Source of the DNA: Bacteroidales bacterium
Lineage (GTDB): Bacteria; Bacteroidota; Bacteroidia; Bacteroidales; UBA932
Reading direction: 5' to 3'
Assembly: GCA_021371955.1 (NCBI GenBank)
Contig: JAJFVD010000006.1
Location: 1 to 64,000, forward strand
DNA length: 64,000 nucleotides
Each line of letters starts with the position of its first letter. The stretch's first letter is position 1. The notes beneath the pieces were generated by a model. The model searched no databases and was not told where the DNA came from. It saw only the letters and a program-made list of their open reading frames with translations. Positions 1 to 7,363 of the stretch are shown here, in pieces. Both the position numbers and the translations under genes were made by a program.

Positions 1-541
1 AATTAGCTGTTGAAAGATATTTACCAAAAGTATCGATTGAAATATTCGAAATAGAAAAAATCCCTTTTTCAACGTCCTTACCAATTAACCGCATTGCATT
101 AGCAATATCTTGCTTTGCACCATAGCTTAATGCTAAAATAAGAGTAAGACCAGTATTCTCTGATGTAGCATTTATTGCATAATTAATCTTTTCCATAACG
201 TTAATCGGTAAAGTAGATGAATCACCTATCGTTAATAATTTGACATTATTTTTCTTCAAATCGTCAATTTCAGAATTTATTGTAGCCTCGAGGAGAGTCA
301 TTATTGCAGTTATCTCAATTTTAGGTCGTTCCCAGTTTTCTGTTGAAAACGTATAAAGTGTTAGATATTTAACACCGATCTCTAAAGATGCTTCAACAAC
401 TTTTCTAACAGAGATTGCTCCAGCTTTATGACCTAATATCCTGCTATTACCTCTTTTTATCGCCCACCTACCATTTCCGTCCATTATGATGGCAACATGG
501 CAAGGTATGTTCTCGTTTTTAATCAAACTTTTTAAATCCAT
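1..541 (-). CDS. uppS: Isoprenyl transferase (undecaprenyl diphosphate synthase), 3' end cut by window
   Basis: Reading leftwards from ATG 541, about 180 codons are open to the window edge. This is the cis-prenyltransferase that builds the C55 lipid carrier for peptidoglycan and O-antigen from farnesyl diphosphate and IPP at the inner membrane face. Visible family signatures are HVAIIMDGNGRWA (residues 15-27, with the catalytic Asp at 21), the GHKAG stretch, LTLYTFSTENWERP and a version of the ALSYG motif. The full enzyme is usually about 240-250 residues, so roughly 60-70 C-terminal residues lie outside the window. It sits downstream of a TetR gene, and a TetR-type operator lies about 280 bp upstream of its start. 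Bacteroidota normally carry a housekeeping uppS next to bamA. Whether this is that copy or an extra one cannot be seen here. Confidence 0.9.
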   Translation of the reverse strand, partial: MDLKSLIKNENIPCHVAIIMDGNGRWAIKRGNSRILGHKAGAISVRKVVEASLEIGVKYLTLYTFSTENWERPKIEITAIMTLLEATINSEIDDLKKNNVKLLTIGDSSTLPINVMEKINYAINATSENTGLTLILALSYGAKQDIANAMRLIGKDVEKGIFSISNISIDTFGKYLSTAN

Positions 542-799
542 AATTTGGCTTTAAATTAATATTTAACTATTTATGGTTTGGAATATTTTAAAAACCAAAT
601 ATTAATTACCGCTTTAAACAATTTATCGTATGATTCCAATACAATCATTCCAATGTTATTCCCACTTAATTGAGTGCCAATTCTAGTATACAGAAGCAAA
701 CTAATCATCATCATGTAATACCCATTTGAAATTTAAAATTCTCTCAACAAATCGTTCTATATTTATTTACGAGTTGACTATATTGGTTTTGTAGTTTTG
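542..799 (-). other. Long untranslated leader or intergenic stretch before uppS
   Basis: About 260 bp lie between the putative TetR-controlled promoter and uppS. The only open frame in the leftward direction is a 47-codon ORF (ATG at 714, stop at 571-573; begins MMMISLLLY). It has no recognisable domain, no clear ribosome site and no support beyond being open, so it is not called as a gene. No convincing second -7 TAnnTTTG element was seen closer to uppS. The stretch may therefore be a long 5' leader. Confidence 0.35.
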
Positions 800-843
800 C
801 AAAGATAAAATTATTTATTGACCAAATTGGATAATTAGTCAAT
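800..843 (-). promoter_or_regulatory. Putative leftward promoter with TetR-type operator
   Basis: Leftward, TATCTTTG (807-800) matches the Bacteroidota -7 element TAnnTTTG. Just upstream lies an inverted repeat ATTGAC-N15-GTCAAT (817-843), placed where the -33 region would be. The same half-site and the same 15-bp spacing occur over the tetR promoter at 1452-1480. The inference is that the TetR protein represses transcription heading towards uppS. No good -33 TTG at the standard 19-21 bp distance is visible, so the exact promoter is less certain than the operator. Confidence 0.55.
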
Positions 844-864
844 ATTTTATAAGAAATTAGTGAT

Positions 865-1449
865 TTATTTTTTTTGAGCCCTTAAACTATTCACTATCAT
901 TGCTGCAAGCTCATCAATTGTGTTTTCGTATTCCGCATACTTGTTTTGAAGAAATAATGGTATTTCAATACCATTAACTATCATCATAATAATATTTACG
1001 GTAGAATTTATGTTTTTAACATCAAGGTAACCTTCTTTTCTCCCTCTTTCCAGAATACTAGTTAATTGCTTTCTTTCAAACTCCGTAAAATCTCCTCTCA
1101 CATCTTTTACGAATAAATATTTTTCAAAAAAATCTGCTTTAAGTGTTTCATGGTAGTTTACAGCAGTATTTAATAATTTTAAACGGGTCAGCATATATTC
1201 ATTGAGAGTAATAATAGAATCATTCTCACCATCTACTATTTTTTTTAATGCGGTTTTAACAGTATCTAATTCTTGCTTCAATACTTCATTAAAAAGTTCT
1301 TCTTTACCTTTAAAATAATAATACAATACCCCTTTAGCTTTTTGGATATGCTTTGCAATATCATCCATAGTGGTTTTATGAAAGCCAAATTTGGAAAAAT
1401 ATTTTGTGGCAGACTCAACAATTAAACTCTTTACATTAATTTCTGACAT
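865..1449 (-). CDS. TetR/AcrR family transcriptional repressor
   Basis: 194 residues, a typical TetR length. The N-terminal helix-turn-helix spans about residues 9-55 and includes the family pattern FGFHKTTMDDIAKHI followed by KGVLYYYFKGKEELF. The remainder is the variable ligand-binding and dimerisation domain, which does not identify the inducer. The gene has a textbook Bacteroidota promoter with an operator across the start site, so negative autoregulation is likely. The only visible gene downstream in the same direction is uppS, which has a second matching operator. The ligand might therefore be an envelope-related or lipophilic compound, but this is inference. Confidence 0.88.
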   Translation of the reverse strand: MSEINVKSLIVESATKYFSKFGFHKTTMDDIAKHIQKAKGVLYYYFKGKEELFNEVLKQELDTVKTALKKIVDGENDSIITLNEYMLTRLKLLNTAVNYHETLKADFFEKYLFVKDVRGDFTEFERKQLTSILERGRKEGYLDVKNINSTVNIIMMIVNGIEIPLFLQNKYAEYENTIDELAAMIVNSLRAQKK

Positions 1450-1451
1450 AT

Positions 1452-1506
1452 ATTTGACTTTTAACGTTAATTGGTCAAATTTAATTATTATAATCCAATT
1501 GACAAA
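1452..1506 (-). promoter_or_regulatory. tetR promoter and autoregulatory operator
   Basis: On the minus strand, TTTG (1506-1503), a 19-bp spacer and TAAATTTG (1483-1476) form an ideal Bacteroidota -33/-7 promoter. Overlapping the -7 element and the expected start point is a perfect inverted repeat ATTTGAC-N15-GTCAAAT (1452-1480), ending 3 bp before the tetR ATG at 1449. Position and symmetry fit a repressor-binding site that blocks its own transcription. Confidence 0.75.
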
Positions 1507-1778
1507 TATTATCTTATATCTCAGTTACTTATTTGATTCTAATTCCTCAACGTAAAACAATTAAAGGATATTAGTAGATATCGATCAATTAAAATGCAAC
1601 GAAAAAGGGGATTTCGCTAAATGGTGTCAAAACATTCCATATCTCACTAATATGATGTTTTGTAAATATGACATTGCAGAGAAAGCTTTTTTATATTAAG
1701 AAAAATATTTCGTCGAAAATTAATTAAATTGCCTTATATCATTAATACCTGATTTAATAAAAAGGATCAGGCTATAAA
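1507..1778. other. AT-rich spacer with small palindrome
   Basis: No gene is seen between the XRE regulator and the tetR promoter. It contains an 11-bp palindrome TTTCG-T-CGAAA at 1708-1718. Its core and flanks resemble the palindrome at 28677-28691 in the hydrogenase/metY divergent region. Nothing else stands out besides strong AT bias. Confidence 0.4.
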
Positions 1779-2075
1779 TTACTCAACTTTTTCTTTAGCT
1801 TTTTTCATTACTTTCTCAACATCAGCGATGCTGCTTATCTTATATATTTCACCTTTATACTCTAAATAGCCAGTCATTTCACCCTGTGTGGATTTGGCGA
1901 ACAGATCCATAACCTCAACATCTAATAATTTTGCGATTTCCTCCAAACGGGACAATGTAGGATTGCCGGCCAAACTACTAGAAAGATTGACTCTATGCAC
2001 CCCAAGTTGATCCGCAAGTTGTTGAAAGGTCATTCCTCTTTGCTTCAGCAGCTTCTTAATTACAAATTTCTCCAT
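1779..2075 (-). CDS. XRE-family helix-turn-helix regulator
   Basis: 98 residues. Residues about 5-60 form a Cro/C1-type HTH (RGMTFQQLADQLGVHRVNLSSSL, then LSRLEEIAKLLDVEVMDLF). The short C-terminal part (about 68-98, GYLEYKGEIYKISSIADVEKVM) looks like a small beta-rich tail often seen in Bacteroidota XRE proteins. The gene is divergent from the downstream hypothetical/AAA ATPase operon and could regulate it. Its -7 element is TATATTTG on the minus strand (2099-2092), with a pair of direct repeats just upstream that could be its binding sites. Confidence 0.82.
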   Translation of the reverse strand: MEKFVIKKLLKQRGMTFQQLADQLGVHRVNLSSSLAGNPTLSRLEEIAKLLDVEVMDLFAKSTQGEMTGYLEYKGEIYKISSIADVEKVMKKAKEKVE

Positions 2076-2091
2076 ATTGAAGTGTTTGGTA

Positions 2092-2331
2092 CAAATATAT
2101 CAATGTTATATAAAAGTACTACATATTTTTGATGTTTTAACTAAATAGTACTACATTTTATCCTGAAATTTTTTTATTTGTAATATTTTATTATTACCTT
2201 TACAGCCTCTGCGATATGTTTAAATATTACACCTAAGAAACTATCAAATATTGTGACATCCGATTTCAATTTCGAACATATGAAGAAAGAATTTCAAAGT
2301 TTGTCAGAAATATCAATAAACACACAACATA
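2092..2331. promoter_or_regulatory. Divergent control region with direct-repeat operator candidates
   Basis: Leftward -7 element TATATTTG lies at 2099-2092 for the XRE gene. AGTACTACAT occurs twice in direct orientation at 2115-2124 and 2147-2156, 32 bp apart start to start (about three helical turns). This suits two regulator dimers on the same DNA face. Rightward, TACCTTTA (2195-2202) is a near match to a -7 element for the hypothetical/AAA operon. A 21-codon upstream ORF (2280-2345) overlaps the start of the next gene, but its coding status is unsupported. Confidence 0.45.
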
Positions 2332-2700
2332 ATGGTAAAAGGTAATGATAAAGTTGTTGCATATCTTATCCTGAGTGAAATTGAAGCTAATCCTGTTAAA
2401 ATGTTTAGCTGGGGATTCTCAGTGGATAGGGTCATCGATAATGGCCTACTTTTTAGGGTCCGTGGCCTTAAACATAAAGGGAAGGTAAAAGTCATTTGCA
2501 ACAAAAACTATGTCCTATTCGAAATACAGATTATTGGAAAGAATAATGTTGTTAAATACTCAATCGAGGATGTCAGTCTTGACCAATTAGTAAAGGTTCT
2601 GGACCTTCATATTGAAAGGGTAGAAAATTATGGTGAGGTAGTGAGTAAGATGTATGGTCTTCCTCCGAAGAAAGACAAAATTGACACTGACTTAAAGTAA
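2332..2700 (+). CDS. Hypothetical protein, partner of AAA ATPase
   Basis: 122 residues; the family is not recognised. The sequence is mixed alpha/beta without a signal peptide or membrane segment. The middle has alternating hydrophobic strands (LLFRVRGLKHKGKVKVICNK), and the end is charged (PPKKDKIDTDLK). It lies 7-22 bp upstream of the AAA ATPase, depending on that gene's start, and is almost certainly co-transcribed with it. It may be a substrate adaptor or partner, but nothing in the sequence proves this. ATG at 2332 follows an AT-rich leader. Confidence 0.7.
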   Translation: MVKGNDKVVAYLILSEIEANPVKMFSWGFSVDRVIDNGLLFRVRGLKHKGKVKVICNKNYVLFEIQIIGKNNVVKYSIEDVSLDQLVKVLDLHIERVENYGEVVSKMYGLPPKKDKIDTDLK

Positions 2701-2722
2701 CATTCTGTTGAATATTTTTACT

Positions 2723-4399
2723 ATGAAACGATCAAAAGCGATTAAATATAATGTTGTCCAAACAATCATTCTGGTCACAAAGAAACTTGAAAGGTCGAAA
2801 TTAAACAAAGATGTTATAGAAGATATAAAGGAGCCTCTTGATCTGTTGTCAGATTACCTGTGTATAAATATTGAAGAGACCCAATTATTTGCTGTTATTT
2901 TTGCACTACAAGCAAGGATTAATATTATTGATTTACGTGATATTATAAGTTTTCTGGATATTAGCTATATAGACTCATTATCACTAAAATCAGGAATAGA
3001 CTCGCTCCTCGAAAAGAACCTTATTGAACTGGAAGAGGAAAATGGACGGAAGTGCAGAAAAACGAAATATGGGAAATCTAGCTTCTCTATCCCGGACGAT
3101 ATCTCTGACCAAATTTATGCAAATATACCCTTAAAAGCAAAGGAAAATAAGTCTATAGATATTTATGAATTCACTAAAACTATCTCCGATTTAGTTCAAA
3201 AAAGAAAGTATGAAAACATTAACACAATGGACCTTTTCTTCATGGTTGACACTCTTGAAGAAAAAAATAAACATTTGGCTCCCATCTCGAAAATCAGGTC
3301 TAAACTCAATGTAGAGGACCGTGCTATACTATACGAAATGCTTAATGATCGTATTGCATACGGTGCTCCAACAAGTGCATTAGAACTCACCATTAATGAT
3401 ATCTATGAAAATGCTAGGGAAAGAAGATTAAAAATCCGTCAACTTGTTGAAAAGGCCAACCCAATGTTTGAGCTTGAGTTCATTGAATTGACTACAGGAA
3501 ATATGGCCAACGATTCTAATCTAATGCTTACCAATACTGCACTTGAGTTTTTTTTGAAAGAGGATGCCGAATTATTCATCTATACACAAAAGACAAAAAG
3601 CCTAATAGCGAATGACAGTATTATTTTAAAGGAGCTGTTCTTTGATCCTCTTTTAAATAGAGAAATAGATTTCCTGACACATAGCTTAATGCCTGATAAT
3701 TTCAATGTACTACAGAAAAGAATGAACAATATGGGTTTATCAAAGGGTGTTACAGCTATTTTTTATGGCTCTCCTGGTACCGGCAAGACAGAAACTGTTT
3801 ATCAGATCTCGCGTCTTACAAGGCGAGATGTATTTTTGGTAGATATTAGTCAGACCAAAAGCATGTGGTTCGGAGAAAGTGAGAAGCTGATTAAGAAAGT
3901 GTTTACCGATTATCAAAGAGCCTGCAAACAATGTTCGTTAAAGCCCATACTGCTCTTCAATGAAGCAGATGCAATTCTAGGTAAGAGGCAAGAAAACAGT
4001 TATTCAAACGTTAGCCAGACTGAGAATGCAATCCAAAATATTCTTTTGGAGGCGTTCGAAAAGTTTCAAGGAATTTTGATTGCCACTTCAAATCTAGTTG
4101 GAAATATTGACAGTGCCTTCGAACGTAGATTCCTATTTAAGGTGAAATTCGACCAACCGTCTAATGAAGTCAAGTCCAAAATTTGGCTTAATAAATTGAA
4201 TTGGCTCGAAAAAGAATTTGCCATTCAGCTTGCAAATAGATTCTCATTTTCTGGCGGAGAGATAGACAATATAGTTCGTAAGATCTGTATGAAAGAGGTA
4301 CTTACTGGGATTCGTCCTGATACATCAGAAATAATGCAATTCTGCCAGAGTGAGAAACTTGTTTCTGGTAATAAAGGTAACAAGGTAGGCTATAATTAA
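2723..4399 (+). CDS. AAA+ ATPase of a mobile/accessory two-gene cassette
   Basis: 558 residues from ATG 2723; an in-frame TTG at 2708 would add five. The N-terminal half (about 1-340) is helical with winged-helix-like segments. The C-terminal half is a classic AAA module: Walker A GSPGTGKTE (about 349-357), Walker B ILLFNEADA (about 409-417, with Asn in place of the usual first Asp), sensor-1 region IATSN (about 455) and arginine-finger stretch FERRF (about 465). The fold suggests a hexameric remodelling ATPase of the spastin/katanin/FtsH-like AAA group. Its substrate is unknown. Context (XRE gene, hypothetical partner, AT-rich DNA next to a tRNA) suggests a mobile or defence-associated cassette, which is inference. 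Confidence 0.8.
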   Translation: MKRSKAIKYNVVQTIILVTKKLERSKLNKDVIEDIKEPLDLLSDYLCINIEETQLFAVIFALQARINIIDLRDIISFLDISYIDSLSLKSGIDSLLEKNLIELEEENGRKCRKTKYGKSSFSIPDDISDQIYANIPLKAKENKSIDIYEFTKTISDLVQKRKYENINTMDLFFMVDTLEEKNKHLAPISKIRSKLNVEDRAILYEMLNDRIAYGAPTSALELTINDIYENARERRLKIRQLVEKANPMFELEFIELTTGNMANDSNLMLTNTALEFFLKEDAELFIYTQKTKSLIANDSIILKELFFDPLLNREIDFLTHSLMPDNFNVLQKRMNNMGLSKGVTAIFYGSPGTGKTETVYQISRLTRRDVFLVDISQTKSMWFGESEKLIKKVFTDYQRACKQCSLKPILLFNEADAILGKRQENSYSNVSQTENAIQNILLEAFEKFQGILIATSNLVGNIDSAFERRFLFKVKFDQPSNEVKSKIWLNKLNWLEKEFAIQLANRFSFSGGEIDNIVRKICMKEVLTGIRPDTSEIMQFCQSEKLVSGNKGNKVGYN

Positions 4400-4459
4400 T
4401 ATAACGTTTGACAATTTGACCAAGATATTCTGAATTTCCACATAATAATGAATCAGCAT

Positions 4460-4482
4460 ATATAGTACCAGATATAGTACCA
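4460..4482. repeat. Tandem 11-bp direct repeat
   Basis: ATATAGTACCA occurs at 4460-4470 and again at 4472-4482, between the AAA ATPase gene and the tRNA-Phe terminator. No further copies were noticed nearby. It may be a leftover of element insertion or a small binding site; the sequence alone does not say. Confidence 0.5.
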
Positions 4483-4518
4483 AAAAATATAACCCGCTAA
4501 TAATTAGCGGGTTATATT
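4482..4518 (-). terminator. Terminator of tRNA-Phe (15-bp perfect stem)
   Basis: AATATAACCCGCTAA (4486-4500), loop TAA, TTAGCGGGTTATATT (4504-4518) form a perfect 15-bp stem. Read leftwards, it is followed by a run of T (A-run at 4482-4487 on the plus strand). That makes it an intrinsic terminator for the leftward tRNA gene. It may also stop read-through from the AAA ATPase gene on the other strand. Confidence 0.85.
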
Positions 4519-4526
4519 GTATCAGG

Positions 4527-4599
4527 TGGTGCCACCAGGAATCGAACCGGGGACACAAGGATTTTCAGTCCTTTGCTCTACCAACTGAGCTATGGCACC
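4527..4599 (-). tRNA. tRNA-Phe (GAA)
   Basis: 73 nt. The acceptor stem pairs GGTGCCA with TGGCACC. The D arm contains AGCTCAGTTGGTAGAGC, the anticodon loop reads CTGAAAA with anticodon GAA, and the T arm contains GGTTCGATTCC. The CCA end is not encoded. The 3' end faces the AT-rich accessory block to the left, the usual side for element integration, but no integrase or second copy of the tRNA end is visible in the window. Confidence 0.96.
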
Positions 4600-4665
4600 T
4601 TGTATTAGGGAGTGCAAAAGTAGCACTATTTTTGTTTAATGCAAAAAAATATTGGCCAATTATTA

Positions 4666-4673
4666 TATCTTTG
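4666..4673 (+). promoter_or_regulatory. -7 element of efp
   Basis: TATCTTTG matches the Bacteroidota -7 consensus TAnnTTTG, with its last base 22 bp before the efp ATG at 4696. No clear TTTG lies at the standard distance upstream. The element overlaps a longer open frame starting at 4639, which supports choosing the ATG at 4696. Confidence 0.6.
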
Positions 4674-4695
4674 CAGCAAATTAGAAAACCTATTT

Positions 4696-5262
4696 ATGGC
4701 AACAACAGCAGATTTTAAAAACGGATTGTGTCTGGACTTTAACGGAAAACCATGTTCAATCGTTTGGTTTCAACATGTAAAGCCTGGTAAAGGCGGTGCA
4801 TTTGTTAAAGTTAAGATGAGAAATCTTGAGACAGGAAGAATTTTAGAAAACACCTATAATGCAGGAGAGAAAATTGATGTAATCAGCATTGAAAGAAGAC
4901 CATACCAGTTTTTATACAAAGATGATATGGGATTCAATTTTATGCATACAGAAACATTTGAACAAATATCTCTGAATCCCAATCTGGTCGATAACGCTGA
5001 CCTTATGAAAGAGGGCCAGACTGTAGAAATGATGTTCCATGCAGATGAGGAAAGAGTTTTAACATGTGAACTCCCTCAGTTTGTTGAAATGGAAATTACT
5101 TATACAGAACCGGCTGTTAAAGGAGATACTGCCTCTACTAATGCTTTGAAAGCTGCAACTATTGAAACAGGAGCAGAAATTATGGTTCCGCTTTTCATCA
5201 ATCAGGGAGAAAGAATCCGGGTTGATACCAGGGATCGTTCATATTACGAGCGCTGCAAATAG
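4696..5262 (+). CDS. efp: Elongation factor P
   Basis: 188 residues, the normal EF-P length. EF-P binds between the P and E sites of the ribosome and rescues stalling at polyproline stretches. The N-terminal KOW-like domain carries the loop KPGKGGAF, with Lys32 at the position modified in many bacteria. The two OB domains follow, ending with the conserved [17 protein letters not shown]. The frame is open further upstream, but ATG 4696 (MATTADF) matches the family's start and lies just after a -7 element. No modification enzyme is encoded nearby. The downstream lipoprotein gene begins 27 bp later and is probably co-transcribed. Confidence 0.96.
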   Translation: MATTADFKNGLCLDFNGKPCSIVWFQHVKPGKGGAFVKVKMRNLETGRILENTYNAGEKIDVISIERRPYQFLYKDDMGFNFMHTETFEQISLNPNLVDNADLMKEGQTVEMMFHADEERVLTCELPQFVEMEITYTEPAVKGDTASTNALKAATIETGAEIMVPLFINQGERIRVDTRDRSYYERCK

Positions 5263-5288
5263 AACAAATCAACTTAAAATAAAAAGAG

Positions 5289-6728
5289 ATGAGAATAATT
5301 TCTCTCGTTTTAGTCTCCGTGATGCTTTATGCATGCGGAGACTCTTTTTTCAATAGCCTGCCTACAAATGAGCAGATAGAAAAAAGAATTGAAAAGGGCG
5401 ATTTCGCCGAGGCAAAGAAAATGATAAGGTTTGCCTTAACCAATGATTCACTTACTCCTCAACAGCGCTATGACCTCAGTTTTAAAATTGACAGGCTGGA
5501 CAGGATAGAACAGGACTTTTCCGAGGTTGATACTGCTGTACTTGCCTACATCAAAAAATTCCATCCAAATGTAACTCCGGAAGAGATTGCCAACTGGGAA
5601 AAGAGCAATGCTCTGGAAAATATGACAATAAACGGTCAGAAAAGATATTTCTACAATGCGGGACGTAACCTGTTCCGGATTGACTCGGTGGCCAGGAAAT
5701 ATTTTGAAGGCGCAAACGGAAGGCAGAGTGATTCTCTGGACAGGATGCTTGTAAAATATATCCCATCTGTTCTTGCAACAAGAACGGTGAACTCATTTCT
5801 TCTTGCCCCTGTTAAGATGAAAATCAAATATGCAATCAGCGTTAAACCGGACGAAGTTCCTGCGGGAGAGGTTATAAGAGTATGGATGCCTTATCCAAGA
5901 ACAGACGTTGCATCTCACACAGACATCAATCTTATCTCTACATCTCAGCCTATGTATATAATTGCTCCCGACAGCGAAATACACAAAAGCATTTACATGG
6001 AGGGCGTTGCTGTAGCCGGCAAACCAACTGTTTTTGCATACGAATTAAGCTACACATCATATAATCAATACTTCTCTTTTAAACCGGAAGATATAGTTCC
6101 TTACGACACGCATTCAAAAATATATCAGGAATATACTTCCGAAAATGCCCCTCAGATTGTGTTCAGCGACAAAATCAAGGCTGCAGTGAAAGAGGTGGTT
6201 GGAGATGAAACCAATCCTTATCTGAAGGTTAAGAAAATCTTTGAATGGATTAACATCAACTTCCCATGGGCAAGTGCAAGGGAATACTCTACAATTCCAA
6301 ACATCCCGGAATATGTGCTTGCAAGCCGTCATGGCGACTGCGGACAGGTATCACTGCTGTTTATTACAATGGCTAGATGTGCAGGAGTTCCGGCAAAATG
6401 GCAGAGCGGATGGATGATGCACCCGGGCAACAAGAATCTTCACGACTGGGCAGAGGTATATTATGACGGCATAGGATGGGTTCCTGTTGATCAGTCTTTC
6501 GGCAGAATTGCCGGTGCACCCGATGATGACTCATACTATTTTTTCACAAAAGGACTTGATGCATACCGGATGATTGTAAACCAGGGCATTTCGGGTAATT
6601 TTTATCCGGCCAAGATTCACCCGAGAAGCGAGACTGTCGATTTCCAGAGAGGCGAAGTTGAGTGGAAAGGGGAGAACCTTTATTTTGGAAGATGGAGATA
6701 TAAAATGGAAATTGAGTATCTGAAATAA
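5289..6728 (+). CDS. Transglutaminase-like domain lipoprotein
   Basis: 479 residues. The N-terminus MRIISLVLVSVMLYACG is a lipoprotein signal (lipobox LYAC, Cys16). A middle beta-rich region precedes the transglutaminase core in the C-terminal third. There the triad is readable: Cys in HGDCGQ, His in LHDWAE and Asp in VPVDQSFG. Proteins of this architecture are cysteine proteases or peptide amidases exported to the cell envelope in Bacteroidota, and the substrate is not known. It ends 4 bp from the convergent O-methyltransferase gene. The start has a purine-rich upstream stretch (AAAAAGAG). Confidence 0.85.
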   Translation: MRIISLVLVSVMLYACGDSFFNSLPTNEQIEKRIEKGDFAEAKKMIRFALTNDSLTPQQRYDLSFKIDRLDRIEQDFSEVDTAVLAYIKKFHPNVTPEEIANWEKSNALENMTINGQKRYFYNAGRNLFRIDSVARKYFEGANGRQSDSLDRMLVKYIPSVLATRTVNSFLLAPVKMKIKYAISVKPDEVPAGEVIRVWMPYPRTDVASHTDINLISTSQPMYIIAPDSEIHKSIYMEGVAVAGKPTVFAYELSYTSYNQYFSFKPEDIVPYDTHSKIYQEYTSENAPQIVFSDKIKAAVKEVVGDETNPYLKVKKIFEWININFPWASAREYSTIPNIPEYVLASRHGDCGQVSLLFITMARCAGVPAKWQSGWMMHPGNKNLHDWAEVYYDGIGWVPVDQSFGRIAGAPDDDSYYFFTKGLDAYRMIVNQGISGNFYPAKIHPRSETVDFQRGEVEWKGENLYFGRWRYKMEIEYLK

Positions 6729-6732
6729 TCTG

Positions 6733-7362
6733 CTAAAGTTTCTTAATAATATTAAGGCCGTCGCGAAGGGGAAGAATGTAATTCTCAACGCGGCGGTCTT
6801 CTTTTATCATCTTGTTAAAGCGGATTATCTCCTGAGTCTGGGCATCGCCGGAAGGCTTTTCGGCATACACTTTTCCGTCCCATAGCACATTGTCGGCAAT
6901 TATGTATCCGCCTTCACGCACCAAAGGGAAAACCAGGTCGTAATATGCACAGTACTCTCTTTTATTTCCGTCAATGTAAACAAGGTCGTATGTTTTGCTG
7001 AGCGTAGGCAGAATCTCCTTTGCATCTCCGAAATGCATTGTTATTCTGTCGCTCACTCCTGCCTTTGAAAATCCCTCAAGAATGAGGCTTTCCAGTTCGT
7101 CGTTAATTTCAATTGCATCTAAGTGACCGCCCTTTTTCAATCCAAGAGCAAGACAAATGGCAGAATAGCCTGTAAATGTCCCTATTTCCAGAATATTTGA
7201 AGACGAAAGCATCTCTGCCATGGATGTGAGATACCTGCCAACAATTGGGCCAGACAACATCCTGGCATGATTTGTCCGCAGGTTGGTCTCTTTTTCAAGC
7301 CAATCCAGCGCTCCGTTCAGTTCGGAGCTATTATCTGATATATATAAATCAAGACCTGGCAT
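6733..7362 (-). CDS. Class I SAM-dependent O-methyltransferase
   Basis: 209 residues, matching the catechol/caffeoyl-CoA O-methyltransferase family. SAM-binding motif I is ILEIGTFTGYSAICLA (about 59-74). The acidic residue binding the ribose is in LDAIEIND, motif YDLVYIDGNK provides the metal-binding Asp, and YIIADNVLWDGKV carries the second Asp-Asn pair. The methyl acceptor is unknown. It follows the M16 protease gene with a 1-bp gap on the same strand, forming an operon with the two genes upstream of it. Confidence 0.88.
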   Translation of the reverse strand: MPGLDLYISDNSSELNGALDWLEKETNLRTNHARMLSGPIVGRYLTSMAEMLSSSNILEIGTFTGYSAICLALGLKKGGHLDAIEINDELESLILEGFSKAGVSDRITMHFGDAKEILPTLSKTYDLVYIDGNKREYCAYYDLVFPLVREGGYIIADNVLWDGKVYAEKPSGDAQTQEIIRFNKMIKEDRRVENYILPLRDGLNIIKKL

Positions 7363-7363
7363 T

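Noticed and set aside
571..714. 47-codon ORF before uppS
   Set aside because: No ribosome site, domain or codon support; may be part of a leader.
2280..2345. A 21-codon ORF overlapping the start of the 122-residue gene
   Set aside because: Too short, without conservation evidence; recorded only as a possible upstream ORF.
4405..4425. TTTGAC and TTTGACC near the end of the AAA gene as a third TetR operator
   Set aside because: The two copies are in direct, not inverted, orientation and lack the 15-bp spacing.
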